From: Desulfosporosinus lacus DSM 15449
Lineage (GTDB): Bacteria; Bacillota; Desulfitobacteriia; Desulfitobacteriales; Desulfitobacteriaceae
DNA: 64,000 nucleotides
Assembly (NCBI RefSeq): GCF_900129935.1
Contig: NZ_FQXJ01000005.1
Location: 248,001-312,000, forward strand
Direction of reading: 5' to 3'
Part shown: piece by piece, positions 1-8,735 of the stretch
Layout of the letters: each line of letters begins with the position of its first letter
Numbering within the stretch: position 1 is the first letter of the stretch
Notes under the pieces: generated by a model
What the model saw: the letters and a program-made list of their open reading frames with translations, nothing else
What the model was told of the DNA's origin: nothing
The model's database searches: none
Position numbers and translations under genes: made by a program

Positions 1-946
1 CACCATCATTTAGTTTTATAATTTCCTTGGAAATATTTTCCGCTAGCTTTCCAACGACGGATTGAATTAATTCCAAAACTTCAGATTGATCTACAACGAC
101 TTTGGCTCCAAGAAAATCCGTAAAACTTAACTGCTTTTTCTTCAGTATTTCTCGTTTAACTTTTTCACCCACTTTGAAATCCAACAAAAAATGCTTACAA
201 ATTTCCTCAGTGACCTCATCCCCCGCCATGGGAACCATCCCATAGGCAAAAAAGGACCCGCTTCGAGTTAGGGCTATATCCGCTGTCCCGGCTCCAACAT
301 CTACCAAAGCCAGATTATGACGTCTCATATTCGGTGGAATAGCGGCCTGACCCGCCGCAATCGGTTCCAGCGTCAGACTTGTCATTTCTAAGTCTACCCG
401 TCCTAATACAGCCACTAAACCATCAACGACAGTCCGGGGCAAGAAGGTTGCAATTACGGATACCTTAGCCACTCTCCCCCGCTGTCCAATCAGATTCGCA
501 ATCTCTTCTCCCTCGTTCCAGCGGGCAATAGGGTTATATCCTACACAGTGATAACTTTGTAAGTCATCGCCAGTTGATGATTGGAGTTGGCGTAACGCTT
601 GATGAACTGCCTCTATTTCCAAAGCTAATACATTCTCCCGCTCCCAGCGTACCGGAAGCAGTCCCTTATGTTCAGCAACTGCAACTTCTGTTTTTAACGC
701 GCGGCCTGCAGCCGCCACGGCTACCTGTTTCAAGGGAAAATCCAGTTTTTGTTCCAAGAGTGCTTTAACCTTTGCAACAGCTCGAGCTACTTCATCTACA
801 TCATGAACTTGACCATCATACATGGCACGTTGACGATGTTCTGTTTGGGCACTCGCTAAAATCTCATATCCCTGCTCTTCATTCTTAGTCATCACTAGTC
901 CCATTACCATACGTGTTCCAATATCCAGCGCAAAAATAGGTTCCAC
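1..946 (-). CDS. FtsA-like actin-fold ATPase, partial (3' end off window)
   Basis: This reads as a cell-division FtsA/PilM-family actin-like ATPase; about 315 residues are visible and the frame stays open to the window edge. The nucleotide-binding motifs are clear: phosphate-1 LDIGTRMV at residues 7-14 and phosphate-2 VDVGAGTADIAL at 215-226. The segment between them fits the FtsA SHS2-type region. The start is a GTG preceded by AGAGGTGAT. FtsA-family proteins tether FtsZ or pilus assembly to the membrane, and this one lies downstream of pgi rather than next to ftsZ, so it may be a paralogue. The membrane-targeting C terminus lies outside the window, so the exact role is open. Confidence 0.8.
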   Translation of the reverse strand, partial: MEPIFALDIGTRMVMGLVMTKNEEQGYEILASAQTEHRQRAMYDGQVHDVDEVARAVAKVKALLEQKLDFPLKQVAVAAAGRALKTEVAVAEHKGLLPVRWERENVLALEIEAVHQALRQLQSSTGDDLQSYHCVGYNPIARWNEGEEIANLIGQRGRVAKVSVIATFLPRTVVDGLVAVLGRVDLEMTSLTLEPIAAGQAAIPPNMRRHNLALVDVGAGTADIALTRSGSFFAYGMVPMAGDEVTEEICKHFLLDFKVGEKVKREILKKKQLSFTDFLGAKVVVDQSEVLELIQSVVGKLAENISKEIIKLNDG

Positions 947-1038
947 TTTATCACCTCTCTTTAACCTAAATTCGCCCTATTACGGCAAAATCCTTCTCAC
1001 TAAATATTAATAGACCTATAACTTTATGCGCCAACACG

Positions 1039-1143
1039 ATCAAAGTCGATGGCATAATTTTTGCCATCGACCTTGATGATGGGGATAACCCGATCAAATT
1101 AGGGAGAGCTGCGCCTATGATAACGGCAGGAATTTTTCCTGCC
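1039..1143 (-). other. Two strong hairpins between pgi and the FtsA-like gene
   Basis: The 220-nt gap holds two inverted repeats. The first pairs 1039-1054 with 1062-1077: read on the minus strand it is a 16-bp stem with one G:U pair and a short A/T loop. The second pairs 1125-1132 with 1136-1143 (8 bp, 3-nt loop). Neither has a U tract in the minus direction, so they are not typical intrinsic terminators. They may be RNA processing or stability elements setting the ratio of pgi to the gene below. Function is inferred from position only. Confidence 0.5.
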
Positions 1144-1166
1144 TTAGTGAACACAATTTACTTGCA

Positions 1167-2585
1167 TCATGTGCGCAAAAAATACTGAGTCTCACCATAC
1201 TCCTCAATTTCTTTTTTCCTAGTTTCGTATCCCTTGCGACCCATTAAGGCATACGTCCCGTTTTTTCCTTCTTCAACTCCTGGTTGATCGAAAGCATTTA
1301 TGTTTAATAGCTCACCCATATACGCCGTCTCCCACTCCAGCAAAAGCAACAATTGTCCAACGTTATAGGCGTCTAAGCTGGACAGTATAATCTTTTGATG
1401 CTGCCGTCCTGCTAAGGTCAGTGCGTATTCGGTGGCTTTTTGTTCCGCGAATAACAATTCTTCTAAGGTGCGTCCCCCCAGAAAATGAATATCTTCAGGC
1501 AACTCAGAGTCTAATGGAATCAATTGAGTGTCCTTAAATTTCTCAATCGTCACAAATGTCATTACTTTATCATTTGGTCCCTCAACATATAACTGCACTT
1601 GGGAATGCTGATCCGTTACTCCGAGCGCTTTGACTGGTGTCTGCCCTACATGCACTTCCTGTCCCTGTCGATCAAATCGTTTTCCTAAGCTTTCCGCCCA
1701 CAATTGGGCATACCAGTCCGCCATGGTTTTTAATCCGTCAGCGTAAGGCATAAAAACTGACACAGTCTTTCCTTTTTGCCACGAAAAATGAGCTAAAGCT
1801 ACCCGTAGTTGCGCTGGATTAGAGAACACCCCTTGTGTTTCCCTAATCCACTGATCCATGCTTAGAGCGCCCTCCAAAAGCTGATCAATGTCAATTCCGC
1901 ATACCGCTGCAGCAAGCAAGCCAACTGGAGTTAACTCTGAGAATCTGCCTCCGACTCCAGCTGGTATTACAAAGCGTTGAAACCCTTCTTTAAGGGCAAT
2001 TGGCAAGAGATTGCCTTTTGCTTTATCTGTCGTGACTACGATGTGTTCTGCATAGCTGTCTCCGCATACCTGACGCAGTATATCCCGAACAATCAAAAAC
2101 TGAGCCATAGTTTCTGACGTGTTACCGGATTTCGAAATTACATTAAAAAGCGTTCTGCTGGGATCAAGTATCTGAAACAATTCTTTAAATCGAACTGGAT
2201 CTATATTGTCCACAACATACAAACGAGGTCGCAAACCGCGTTTCTCAGGAGGAAGCTCATTATAGTAGTAATGGTTTAAGGCTTGGTGTACTGCTAATGG
2301 TCCGAGCGCAGACCCCCCAATTCCTAAAACTACAAAGTTTTGAAATTTAGAGGCTGCTGTATCAGCATATTTAATGATTTCTGGGACTTGGGCTTTCATA
2401 GACACCAAAAGCTTAGAGAAATCTAACTCACCGGCCTCCCAACGCGACTGAAGTGAAGTTTGGGCTCTATCCAACTCAATCTGAAGACTCTGCAATTCTG
2501 CCTTAGTAAATCCACTGGGATTTTGCGAGTTACTCATCATTCCCGTATAATCTATCCCTAGTCCTGACCGTACTTGATTTTCCAT
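1167..2585 (-). CDS. pgi: Glucose-6-phosphate isomerase
   Basis: Cytosolic enzyme interconverting glucose 6-phosphate and fructose 6-phosphate in glycolysis and gluconeogenesis. The 472-residue length fits the shorter bacterial PGI type. The sugar-isomerase signatures are visible: VVLGIGGSALGP near residues 85-96 and SKSGNTSETM at 151-160, which binds the phosphate. The ATG follows a GATGAGGTTGAG stretch. It lies 35 nt downstream of pfkA on the same strand, so the two successive glycolytic steps are probably co-transcribed, with the FtsA-like gene beyond two hairpins. The identification is secure. Confidence 0.96.
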   Translation of the reverse strand: MENQVRSGLGIDYTGMMSNSQNPSGFTKAELQSLQIELDRAQTSLQSRWEAGELDFSKLLVSMKAQVPEIIKYADTAASKFQNFVVLGIGGSALGPLAVHQALNHYYYNELPPEKRGLRPRLYVVDNIDPVRFKELFQILDPSRTLFNVISKSGNTSETMAQFLIVRDILRQVCGDSYAEHIVVTTDKAKGNLLPIALKEGFQRFVIPAGVGGRFSELTPVGLLAAAVCGIDIDQLLEGALSMDQWIRETQGVFSNPAQLRVALAHFSWQKGKTVSVFMPYADGLKTMADWYAQLWAESLGKRFDRQGQEVHVGQTPVKALGVTDQHSQVQLYVEGPNDKVMTFVTIEKFKDTQLIPLDSELPEDIHFLGGRTLEELLFAEQKATEYALTLAGRQHQKIILSSLDAYNVGQLLLLLEWETAYMGELLNINAFDQPGVEEGKNGTYALMGRKGYETRKKEIEEYGETQYFLRT

Positions 2586-2620
2586 AAGCTCAACCTCATC
2601 TCTGCATTTGGGTTCGAATG

Positions 2621-3589
2621 CTAAATTGAAAGCTGATTTGCTAAATCATACAGTTCTCTGTTAAAAGGCGGCTTCTCTCCATAGGCTGCTTCGAGTGGTC
2701 TGGATATAACCTCTTGATTGACATAGGCCGTCATTCTATTAGTCTCGTTAGCCAAAACGATTTCAACCGCTTTCCCTCCCATAGCAGCCGCAATCACAGC
2801 ATCCAAAGCGCTGGGGTTACCACCGCGTTGCAGATGTCCCAGGATTGTTATACGAGTCTCAAACCCCGAACGAGAACGCAGTTCCTCACCGATTTTATAC
2901 GCACTTCCTGCACCTTCTGAGATAATGATAATACTATGATTTTTTCCACGTTGATGACCGCGTTTTAACTTATCGCAAATCTCATCTAAATCAAAGGGAA
3001 TCTCAGGTACCAAGATGGTTTCGGCTCCACAAGCAATACCTGCCTGAAGTGCAATATTTCCGCAATCCCTGCCCATAACTTCCACTATAAATGTTCGTTC
3101 GTGGGAGGTCGCTGTATCTCGAATTTTGCTTACTGCATCAATGACCGTGTTAGTTGCCGTATCGAAACCTATCGTCAGATCTGTCCCAGGGATATCATTG
3201 TCAATTGTTCCTGGAATCCCAACAATCTGAATTCCTTTGGCCAGTGTTTGAGCCCCTCTAAAAGACCCATCACCGCCGATCACAACTAAGGCGTCTATTT
3301 GATGCTTATGTAACTGATCTAAGGCCTTCTGCTGACCTTCAGGTGTCATCATTTCTGCTGACCGAGCGGTCTTCAGCATCGTTCCACCGCGAAGCACAAT
3401 ATCTGCCACAGAGCCTATGCTCATCTCTTGGATTTCTCCGTGAATAAGCCCTTCATACCCTCGACTTATTCCATAAACCTTTAATCCGTGATAAATCCCT
3501 TTTCGGACGACTGCGCGAAGGGCTGCGTTCATTCCAGGAGCATCTCCGCCACTCGTTAGTACCCCGATCCGTTGTATTAGTCTCGACAT
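2621..3589 (-). CDS. pfkA: ATP-dependent 6-phosphofructokinase
   Basis: Catalyses phosphorylation of fructose 6-phosphate to the 1,6-bisphosphate, the committed step of glycolysis. From the ATG at 3589 it has 322 residues, the usual length of allosteric bacterial PfkA. The nucleotide loop IGGDG is near 104-108 and the catalytic PGTIDNDIPGTD at 126-137. The frame opens six codons earlier, but AAGGGGTGAT just upstream of the ATG at 3589 supports the later start. The gene lies 62 nt below the DnaA paralogue and 35 nt above pgi. Confidence 0.96.
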   Translation of the reverse strand: MSRLIQRIGVLTSGGDAPGMNAALRAVVRKGIYHGLKVYGISRGYEGLIHGEIQEMSIGSVADIVLRGGTMLKTARSAEMMTPEGQQKALDQLHKHQIDALVVIGGDGSFRGAQTLAKGIQIVGIPGTIDNDIPGTDLTIGFDTATNTVIDAVSKIRDTATSHERTFIVEVMGRDCGNIALQAGIACGAETILVPEIPFDLDEICDKLKRGHQRGKNHSIIIISEGAGSAYKIGEELRSRSGFETRITILGHLQRGGNPSALDAVIAAAMGGKAVEIVLANETNRMTAYVNQEVISRPLEAAYGEKPPFNRELYDLANQLSI

Positions 3590-3651
3590 TGCATCACCCC
3601 TTCTCATTATCTAGCTTTATGACGTTTTTTAGTCAGATTATTTATATCTTT

Positions 3652-4629
3652 TTAAGCTTCCGAGGGATTAAACGCATTTAATATAACTAGATATTTATTG
3701 ATTAATTCTTCATCATTAATAAGCTTATCTTGCATCTTTTTATACGACATGATTACAGTATTATGATTACGATTAAAATAACTTCCTATTGTTGGGTAAG
3801 AAATATGGCAAAGCGTACGTATTAGATATATCGCCATCTCTCTTGCTTCGTTTACTTTTGGCTTGCGACTGGAACTTAATAATTCCTGAACAGAAACTCC
3901 CATCGTTTGACCAACCTTTTGAATAATGTTGGTTGGATCTGCTAAGTTGTGCTTTACGCTCTCTTTATTGTCCCAGTAAGCCTGAAAACAAGTGAGACTT
4001 AATTCATCTTGCTGCAATTCAGCGAATTGAATAAATTTCCCCATAGTGGTTATGGCATCTGATAAATTGAATGTTCTCCCTGCGATCGCGCTCAATACCG
4101 ATTCATCCAGGGTAAGACGTTTTTCTCGAATATAGTCCTCTAAGAAGCGCTTCAATTCAATTTCCTGAGGTCGATCGACAAGTATGGCAACACCGCTCAA
4201 AAACCGTGATGCCAGCCGATCACCTAGGAAGTCTAAGGCTAACCGGTCTGCTTCCAAGGCAATCACCAACTTGCCCCCATTTTCGATAATATACTCGTAG
4301 GTATAATGGAGTTCCTCAATAGTTTTGACTTTTCCCGCTAAGCACTGAAGATCATCAATTAGCAACAGTCGAGCTGAGCGGTATCGTTCACGAAATTGAT
4401 TGAGCTTTTTCTCTTGAGCTGCGTAGGCATACTGACGAGCAAAAGCCAAGGCATCCGTAATAAGCCTTCCATTTTCCGATTCACCTTGTCGATAAAGATG
4501 ATGCAATAAAGCTGATTTACCTACTCCTCTTGGTCCATAAATTAAACTAACGTCAGGAGCTTTCTCGAGCTGGAAGTTCTTTACCATACGGCATGCTCGA
4601 AAGTTAAATTCACTTATAAACCAGTTCAA
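3652..4629 (-). CDS. DnaA-like AAA+ protein lacking domains I-II
   Basis: A 325-residue protein with the core of the replication initiator DnaA: Walker A GPRGVGKS at 32-39, Walker B LLLIDD at 88-93, then a domain IV-like helix-turn-helix from about 236 to 325. DnaA itself is about 450 residues and starts with a DnaB/partner-binding domain I, absent here. The recognition helix reads NRNHNTVIMSY (286-296) where DnaA has the GGRDHTTVIHA pattern, so two usual base-contact positions (Asp and the first Thr) are Asn. It begins with TTG after AAAGGAGA and precedes pfkA-pgi. It may be a transcription regulator or an initiation modulator of the Hda/DnaA-paralogue kind; its target is unknown. Confidence 0.8.
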   Translation of the reverse strand: MNWFISEFNFRACRMVKNFQLEKAPDVSLIYGPRGVGKSALLHHLYRQGESENGRLITDALAFARQYAYAAQEKKLNQFRERYRSARLLLIDDLQCLAGKVKTIEELHYTYEYIIENGGKLVIALEADRLALDFLGDRLASRFLSGVAILVDRPQEIELKRFLEDYIREKRLTLDESVLSAIAGRTFNLSDAITTMGKFIQFAELQQDELSLTCFQAYWDNKESVKHNLADPTNIIQKVGQTMGVSVQELLSSSRKPKVNEAREMAIYLIRTLCHISYPTIGSYFNRNHNTVIMSYKKMQDKLINDEELINKYLVILNAFNPSEA

Positions 4630-4698
4630 GCGGGCCTCTCCTTTTAGAATCTTATCTTAATATTATCTCATAAAACTGCAGTAGAATTTAGACATAGG

Positions 4699-4705
4699 TG
4701 TCGAA
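4699..4705. promoter_or_regulatory. Exact Spo0A-box heptamer upstream of the DnaA paralogue
   Basis: The heptamer TGTCGAA, the consensus Spo0A box, sits about 70 nt before the TTG start of the DnaA-like gene, in the gap after the LysR gene. A heptamer is expected by chance about eight times on both strands of a 64-kb window, and I counted roughly nine, so position is the only argument for function. Confidence 0.25.
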
Positions 4706-4792
4706 ATATTTAGAAGTACCGATAACACAAACTTATGTACAACAGAATATGCGCATTGGATAGACTGACTTCCTGATACTATAATTCGCTTT

Positions 4793-5701
4793 CTAATTCC
4801 GAACGCTTCTGGTTTCAGACATCTGACTAGCCAAATAACGGTAGCTTGCGTCAGCAGCAACCGTTAAAGGTTTATTACGGCGGGTTAAAAGATAGAAACC
4901 TCGTTCAATAGAAAAGTCTTTGACGTTTGCCCATACTAGTCCTTGTTTCTCACAAGATTCTAACGCATGTTTTGAAAGAAACGAATATCCTATACCGGAA
5001 CGAACGGCATTTTTTACAGCTTCAGTACTTCCGACTTCTAATGCTATGTTAAAATCATTCAAGTCTAACCCCTGCTTAGTGAGTGCTTCTTCGAAGGCTC
5101 GCCGATGCCCCGACCCTGTCTCACGAATAATCATAGGGTCCTCCCTAAAAGATTTGAGTTCAATGCTTTGACTGGCACACAAGGGGTTATCGCTTGAGAT
5201 TACGAAACCTAGTTCATCCTTTAGCCAAAATTCAGAGGTTAATTTTTCCGTATCAAAAATCGCTCCAACAACGGCAAAATCAACTTCATGAGCGAGGACC
5301 TTTTCCGCCATCTCAAGGCTGTCTCCAATGGATAGCTTGAATTTAATTTCCGGATATTGTTTACGAAAGGCAGCTAAATAAATTGGCAGTAAATATTCTC
5401 CTGGAATGTGGGAAGCTCCGATATGGACTTTCCCGCTCATTAGTTTTTCCGAATCACCAATCTCTCGCATAAGCTCTGACCATTCATCAAGCATATGCAA
5501 GGTATGTCTGTAAACTGTCTCCCCCTCTGGAGTAAGTGCAAATCCCTTTCCTTTACGATAAAGCAACTTGACTCCCAGTTTTTCTTCGAAAGCGCGTATT
5601 TGGTTGGAAACAGCAGGTTGACTGATTCCTAACTTTCGAGCAACCATCGTAAAACTCTGTTCTTCTACCACCTGAGCAAATAACCGCATCAAATCTAACA
5701 T
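4793..5701 (-). CDS. LysR-family transcriptional regulator
   Basis: A 302-residue LysR regulator. The N-terminal winged helix-turn-helix is at residues 1-60 (SFTMVARKLGISQPAVSNQI), and the effector-binding domain begins with KVHIGASHIPGEYLLP near 90. That segment resembles the CysL/CysB-like branch, including regulators that databases associate with selenium metabolism; I hold that subgroup loosely. The ATG follows GGAGGTG. It is a monocistronic minus-strand gene between the cyclophilin terminator and the DnaA paralogue. The inducer and target genes cannot be read from the sequence. Confidence 0.9.
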   Translation of the reverse strand: MLDLMRLFAQVVEEQSFTMVARKLGISQPAVSNQIRAFEEKLGVKLLYRKGKGFALTPEGETVYRHTLHMLDEWSELMREIGDSEKLMSGKVHIGASHIPGEYLLPIYLAAFRKQYPEIKFKLSIGDSLEMAEKVLAHEVDFAVVGAIFDTEKLTSEFWLKDELGFVISSDNPLCASQSIELKSFREDPMIIRETGSGHRRAFEEALTKQGLDLNDFNIALEVGSTEAVKNAVRSGIGYSFLSKHALESCEKQGLVWANVKDFSIERGFYLLTRRNKPLTVAADASYRYLASQMSETRSVRN

Positions 5702-5739
5702 GGTACACCTCCATCCGCAATAGAACTCAGAATATGCAG

Positions 5740-5766
5740 AAAGAAGAGGGCATGGCCCTCCTCTTT
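5740..5766 (-). terminator. Intrinsic terminator after the cyclophilin gene
   Basis: A 12-bp stem (5740-5751 with 5755-5766, one G:U on the minus strand) with a 3-nt loop. The descending arm ends in a U-rich run on the minus strand, directly below the cyclophilin stop. Confidence 0.75.
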
Positions 5767-5801
5767 CCCTATAGAATCACTCAAAACAATTCAATCTATA
5801 C

Positions 5802-6320
5802 CTAAGCTTGAATTGTAACTTTCTTCATCCGTTGGTCTTCCAAAGGTTTATCTCCTCGATCTTTCGGAACACTGACGATCCGGTCGACTTCTTCCATACC
5901 TTCGATGACTTTCCCAAAAGAGGCATATTGACCGTCTAAGTGGCTTGAAGCTTTGACAACAATAAAGAATTGAGAACTTGCGGAATTAGGAGCTGAGGTA
6001 CGAGCCATTGATATTACTCCGCGATCATGGATCAAATCATTTTTGAAACCATTCCCACTAAACTCGCCGCGGACTGTTTTTTTGCTTCCGCCCATTCCTG
6101 TGCCATTAGGGTCTCCTCCTTGAATCATGAAACCTGGGATGCATCGATGGAAAATGAGGCCATCATAAAAGCCTTCAGAAACGAGAGTTATGAAATTCTC
6201 AACAGTTTCCGGCGCAATAGCTGGATAAAGTTCAATTTTAATTGTATTATTGTTTTCCATTTCAATGATTACTATGGGGTTTTGTTTAACCTCTTGATCC
6301 TGATTCATTTCATTTGTCAC
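5802..6320 (-). CDS. Cyclophilin-type peptidyl-prolyl isomerase
   Basis: A 172-residue cytosolic cyclophilin that catalyses cis-trans isomerisation of Xaa-Pro bonds. The active-site block FHRCIPGFMIQGGDP, with the catalytic Arg, lies near residues 57-71, and SASSQFFIV follows near 113-121. There is no signal peptide. The start is a GTG seven to eight bases after AAAGGAGGTC. The protein is of ordinary length for small bacterial cyclophilins. It is followed by its own terminator and preceded by dedA in the opposite direction of reading along the minus strand, so it may share the dedA transcript. Confidence 0.93.
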   Translation of the reverse strand: MTNEMNQDQEVKQNPIVIIEMENNNTIKIELYPAIAPETVENFITLVSEGFYDGLIFHRCIPGFMIQGGDPNGTGMGGSKKTVRGEFSGNGFKNDLIHDRGVISMARTSAPNSASSQFFIVVKASSHLDGQYASFGKVIEGMEEVDRIVSVPKDRGDKPLEDQRMKKVTIQA

Positions 6321-6391
6321 CCGTGTGACCTCCTTTATGTTTTAGGTTTTTATCCATAGTATTATACCACTGGATTCATACTTTCCCTAAT

Positions 6392-7033
6392 CTATGGAAA
6401 ATATTTTTTAAACAAGTTCAGTTCATACGACTTTCCCTGCTTCGTTTTTACACTGTAGAGATAGATTAAGAATACGATAATAGCTAGGACAATTCCACTC
6501 CGTGCCAAGTAATGGTGCAAGATATGAGCTATTGTTTGCCAGTGTACGCCAAGGATTCGTCCCAGCGTAATAAACGTTAAGGCCCAAAGAAAAGCACCAA
6601 TCCCTGCCAATACTGTATAACGTCCAAAATGAAGCTTACTCATTCCAGAAAAATAAGCTGTGAAATGGCGAAATCCAGGAAAGAAGTATCCAATTACAAT
6701 TAGCCGGTCACCATAACATTGAAACCAATGTTCAGCTCTGGCGATTTTCTTTTCATTAAGATGAAGATATGGTGCAACTTTGTGCAAGAAAGGAATTCCC
6801 AATCTCCTTCCAATCCAATAGCTTAAGTTCATTCCTAAGAAACTGCCCAAGGTAGCAACCATTAGGGTTATCCAAAAATCCATTCGCCCTAAAGACGTTT
6901 GAAACCCACTGAAGGTCATGAGAAATTCATCCGGTACAGGAACACCGACCAAACCGCAAGTGAGTAGAATGAATAAGCCAATATACTTAAAGTGATAGAT
7001 TATATCTATTAAATATTGTTCTAGCCCTTGCAT
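6392..7033 (-). CDS. DedA-family membrane protein
   Basis: A 213-residue integral membrane protein of the DedA/SNARE-associated family. Hydrophobic segments are visible near residues 16-36, 52-72, 130-160 and 172-192. The family signature is present: GVPVPDE near 29-35, a GxxxG-type NLSYWIGRRLG and the reentrant region FPGFRHFTAYFSG. DedA relatives act as lipid flippases, including undecaprenyl-phosphate or phosphatidylethanolamine transport, and support envelope homeostasis. The ATG follows GGCAGGAAGGGC. A good promoter lies 90 nt upstream. The specific substrate is not readable. Confidence 0.9.
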   Translation of the reverse strand: MQGLEQYLIDIIYHFKYIGLFILLTCGLVGVPVPDEFLMTFSGFQTSLGRMDFWITLMVATLGSFLGMNLSYWIGRRLGIPFLHKVAPYLHLNEKKIARAEHWFQCYGDRLIVIGYFFPGFRHFTAYFSGMSKLHFGRYTVLAGIGAFLWALTFITLGRILGVHWQTIAHILHHYLARSGIVLAIIVFLIYLYSVKTKQGKSYELNLFKKYFP

Positions 7034-7121
7034 GCCCTTCCTGCCTTCCTCAATAACCCTATCACCCTTAGTTGCACATTAGGGCATAGTCTGAGATATA
7101 AACTTAAAACATCGACGTTAT

Positions 7122-7149
7122 ATTATATAATTCTACTTTAATAGTCCAA
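7122..7149 (-). promoter_or_regulatory. SigA-type promoter for dedA
   Basis: On the minus strand TTGGAC (7149-7144) is followed 16 bp later by a perfect TATAAT (7127-7122), in the gap between the spoVR terminator and the dedA start. Confidence 0.6.
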
Positions 7150-7167
7150 AATCCTTTATTTATTACT

Positions 7168-7201
7168 CAAAAACAGATGCCTATTCTAGCATCTGTTTTT
7201 G
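7168..7201 (-). terminator. Intrinsic terminator after spoVR
   Basis: A perfect 13-bp stem (7168-7180 with 7189-7201) with an 8-nt loop and five U residues in the descending arm. It starts 16 nt beyond the spoVR stop and ends the prkA-yhbH-spoVR unit. Confidence 0.85.
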
Positions 7202-7217
7202 AGCTGGGGAATAATTG

Positions 7218-8690
7218 TTATCTGGCGCCATTCTCTTCATTTTTAGTTGCCAGACGACGACTTACTATTCCGTTCGCAGATTCATAGATGTATTTCTTGT
7301 TATCCACTACGGTCTCGAGGGCTACTGATTTCCCCCAGAGAAATTGAACAAGAGACAGGGTTTTCTCTAGATACATAATATCCAGATCCATTCCTTCATG
7401 ACAGTGTTTAATTAGCAATCCTCCCTTACCTTCATAGTCTCCTTCAATAACAACAATTCGAGGATGCCCTCCATTAACCAATTGTTTCACTAGATTATCC
7501 CGGACTTTCTCCCATTCATTTTCTGTAACCTGCCAATGAGCACCCACTTTACGAAAATTAAATAAGTTTAATTCTTCGACCAATTCACGACTAAGATGAT
7601 TGCGAATGAATGAAAGGTCGTTTTCGGTCTCACGCAGGTCAAATAGTTCATTATCAGATTTAGTTTTAGCCAGGTATTCCCATATCTTCACTCCCAAGTA
7701 ATAAGGATTTAATCCCAATCGAGAAGGCTGAACGACTTGGCTGTGCATAATCGCAAATTCAAGGGTTTCTGCATCAGTTAGATTGAGCTCTCGCATAATC
7801 CTGGCATGCCAGAAGGTGGCCCATCCTTCATTAATAATTTTAGTTTCGATCTGAGGAAAGAAATACAGTGACTCTTCACGAACAATGCTGACGATATCCT
7901 TTTGCCATTCTTCCAGGCCGGGTGCAAACTTAATAATGTACAGCAACAAATCTTCAAATTCCTGCTGGGGCAGGACTTCACATTCATCTGCTAACAGGTC
8001 TCCCCATAAATCTTCGTACGGTAACGAGACTGTATTCTTTCGAGTCTTCTTTTGCTGATCTCCTTTCCCTAGTCCTTGAACAGCTTTTCCATTGCAAGTT
8101 CCGGCGCAGGATTTACCTTGACAAACATGCCCGTCACCTTTTACACGTCTATCTGTCTTAAGTCCATTTTCAGATTTTTTAACGGGTCCGATGTGAGCTC
8201 TATAATCGACATGTTCTTGAATAGCCAAGACTGCGTCCATGATTTGCTCCACTTTGTCTCGTCCGTAATTGGTTTCATATTCGTGGATTCTGTCGGCATG
8301 AGCACCCATGCGTTCAACCATATCTTTAGGTGTACGGGAGAAATAATGATTATTTTTAAAGAAATCCACATGGGCATAGACATGCCCAATGACAAGTTTG
8401 TTTTGAATTAAACGATTTCCCTCTAACAAGAAAGCATAGGCAGGGTTAGTATTTATGACCAATTCATAGATTCGACTCAGATTCAAATCGTATTGCATCT
8501 TCATCTTATAGAAGGCCTTACCGAAGCTCCAATGTGTAAAACGCACCGGCATTCCGTAGGCTCCAAATGTATACAATGCCTCTGCCGGAACGATTTCAAA
8601 ATTCACCGGATAGAAATCAAGTCCCATGTCACGGGCCACTTGCGCGATATCTTGTGCAATATCAGTTAGGGCTCGCATCTCACTGTCCAT
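7218..8690 (-). CDS. spoVR: SpoVR-family stage V sporulation protein
   Basis: SpoVR proteins act in spore cortex formation in Bacillus and occur widely with YhbH and PrkA. This 490-residue protein has the family's N-terminal GLDFYPVNFEIVP block, the VIGHVYAHVDFFKNN region near 99-114 and the late GWATFWHARIMRE segment. It carries a Cys-rich insert near 188-200 (Cys at 190, 195 and 199) followed by a Gly/Lys-rich linker. That insert makes it somewhat longer than the roughly 470 residues of B. subtilis SpoVR and could bind a metal. Start ATG after GGGGGGAGTC. It is the third gene of the prkA-yhbH-spoVR run and ends in a strong terminator. Confidence 0.92.
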   Translation of the reverse strand: MDSEMRALTDIAQDIAQVARDMGLDFYPVNFEIVPAEALYTFGAYGMPVRFTHWSFGKAFYKMKMQYDLNLSRIYELVINTNPAYAFLLEGNRLIQNKLVIGHVYAHVDFFKNNHYFSRTPKDMVERMGAHADRIHEYETNYGRDKVEQIMDAVLAIQEHVDYRAHIGPVKKSENGLKTDRRVKGDGHVCQGKSCAGTCNGKAVQGLGKGDQQKKTRKNTVSLPYEDLWGDLLADECEVLPQQEFEDLLLYIIKFAPGLEEWQKDIVSIVREESLYFFPQIETKIINEGWATFWHARIMRELNLTDAETLEFAIMHSQVVQPSRLGLNPYYLGVKIWEYLAKTKSDNELFDLRETENDLSFIRNHLSRELVEELNLFNFRKVGAHWQVTENEWEKVRDNLVKQLVNGGHPRIVVIEGDYEGKGGLLIKHCHEGMDLDIMYLEKTLSLVQFLWGKSVALETVVDNKKYIYESANGIVSRRLATKNEENGAR

Positions 8691-8735
8691 GACTCCCCCC
8701 CTTACATACTCCTATTCAATCACGTTCTTTCACTT

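Noticed and set aside
966..1154. 62-codon minus-strand ORF between pgi and the FtsA-like gene
   Set aside because: GTG start without ribosome site, and it overlaps the large hairpin. No recognisable family.
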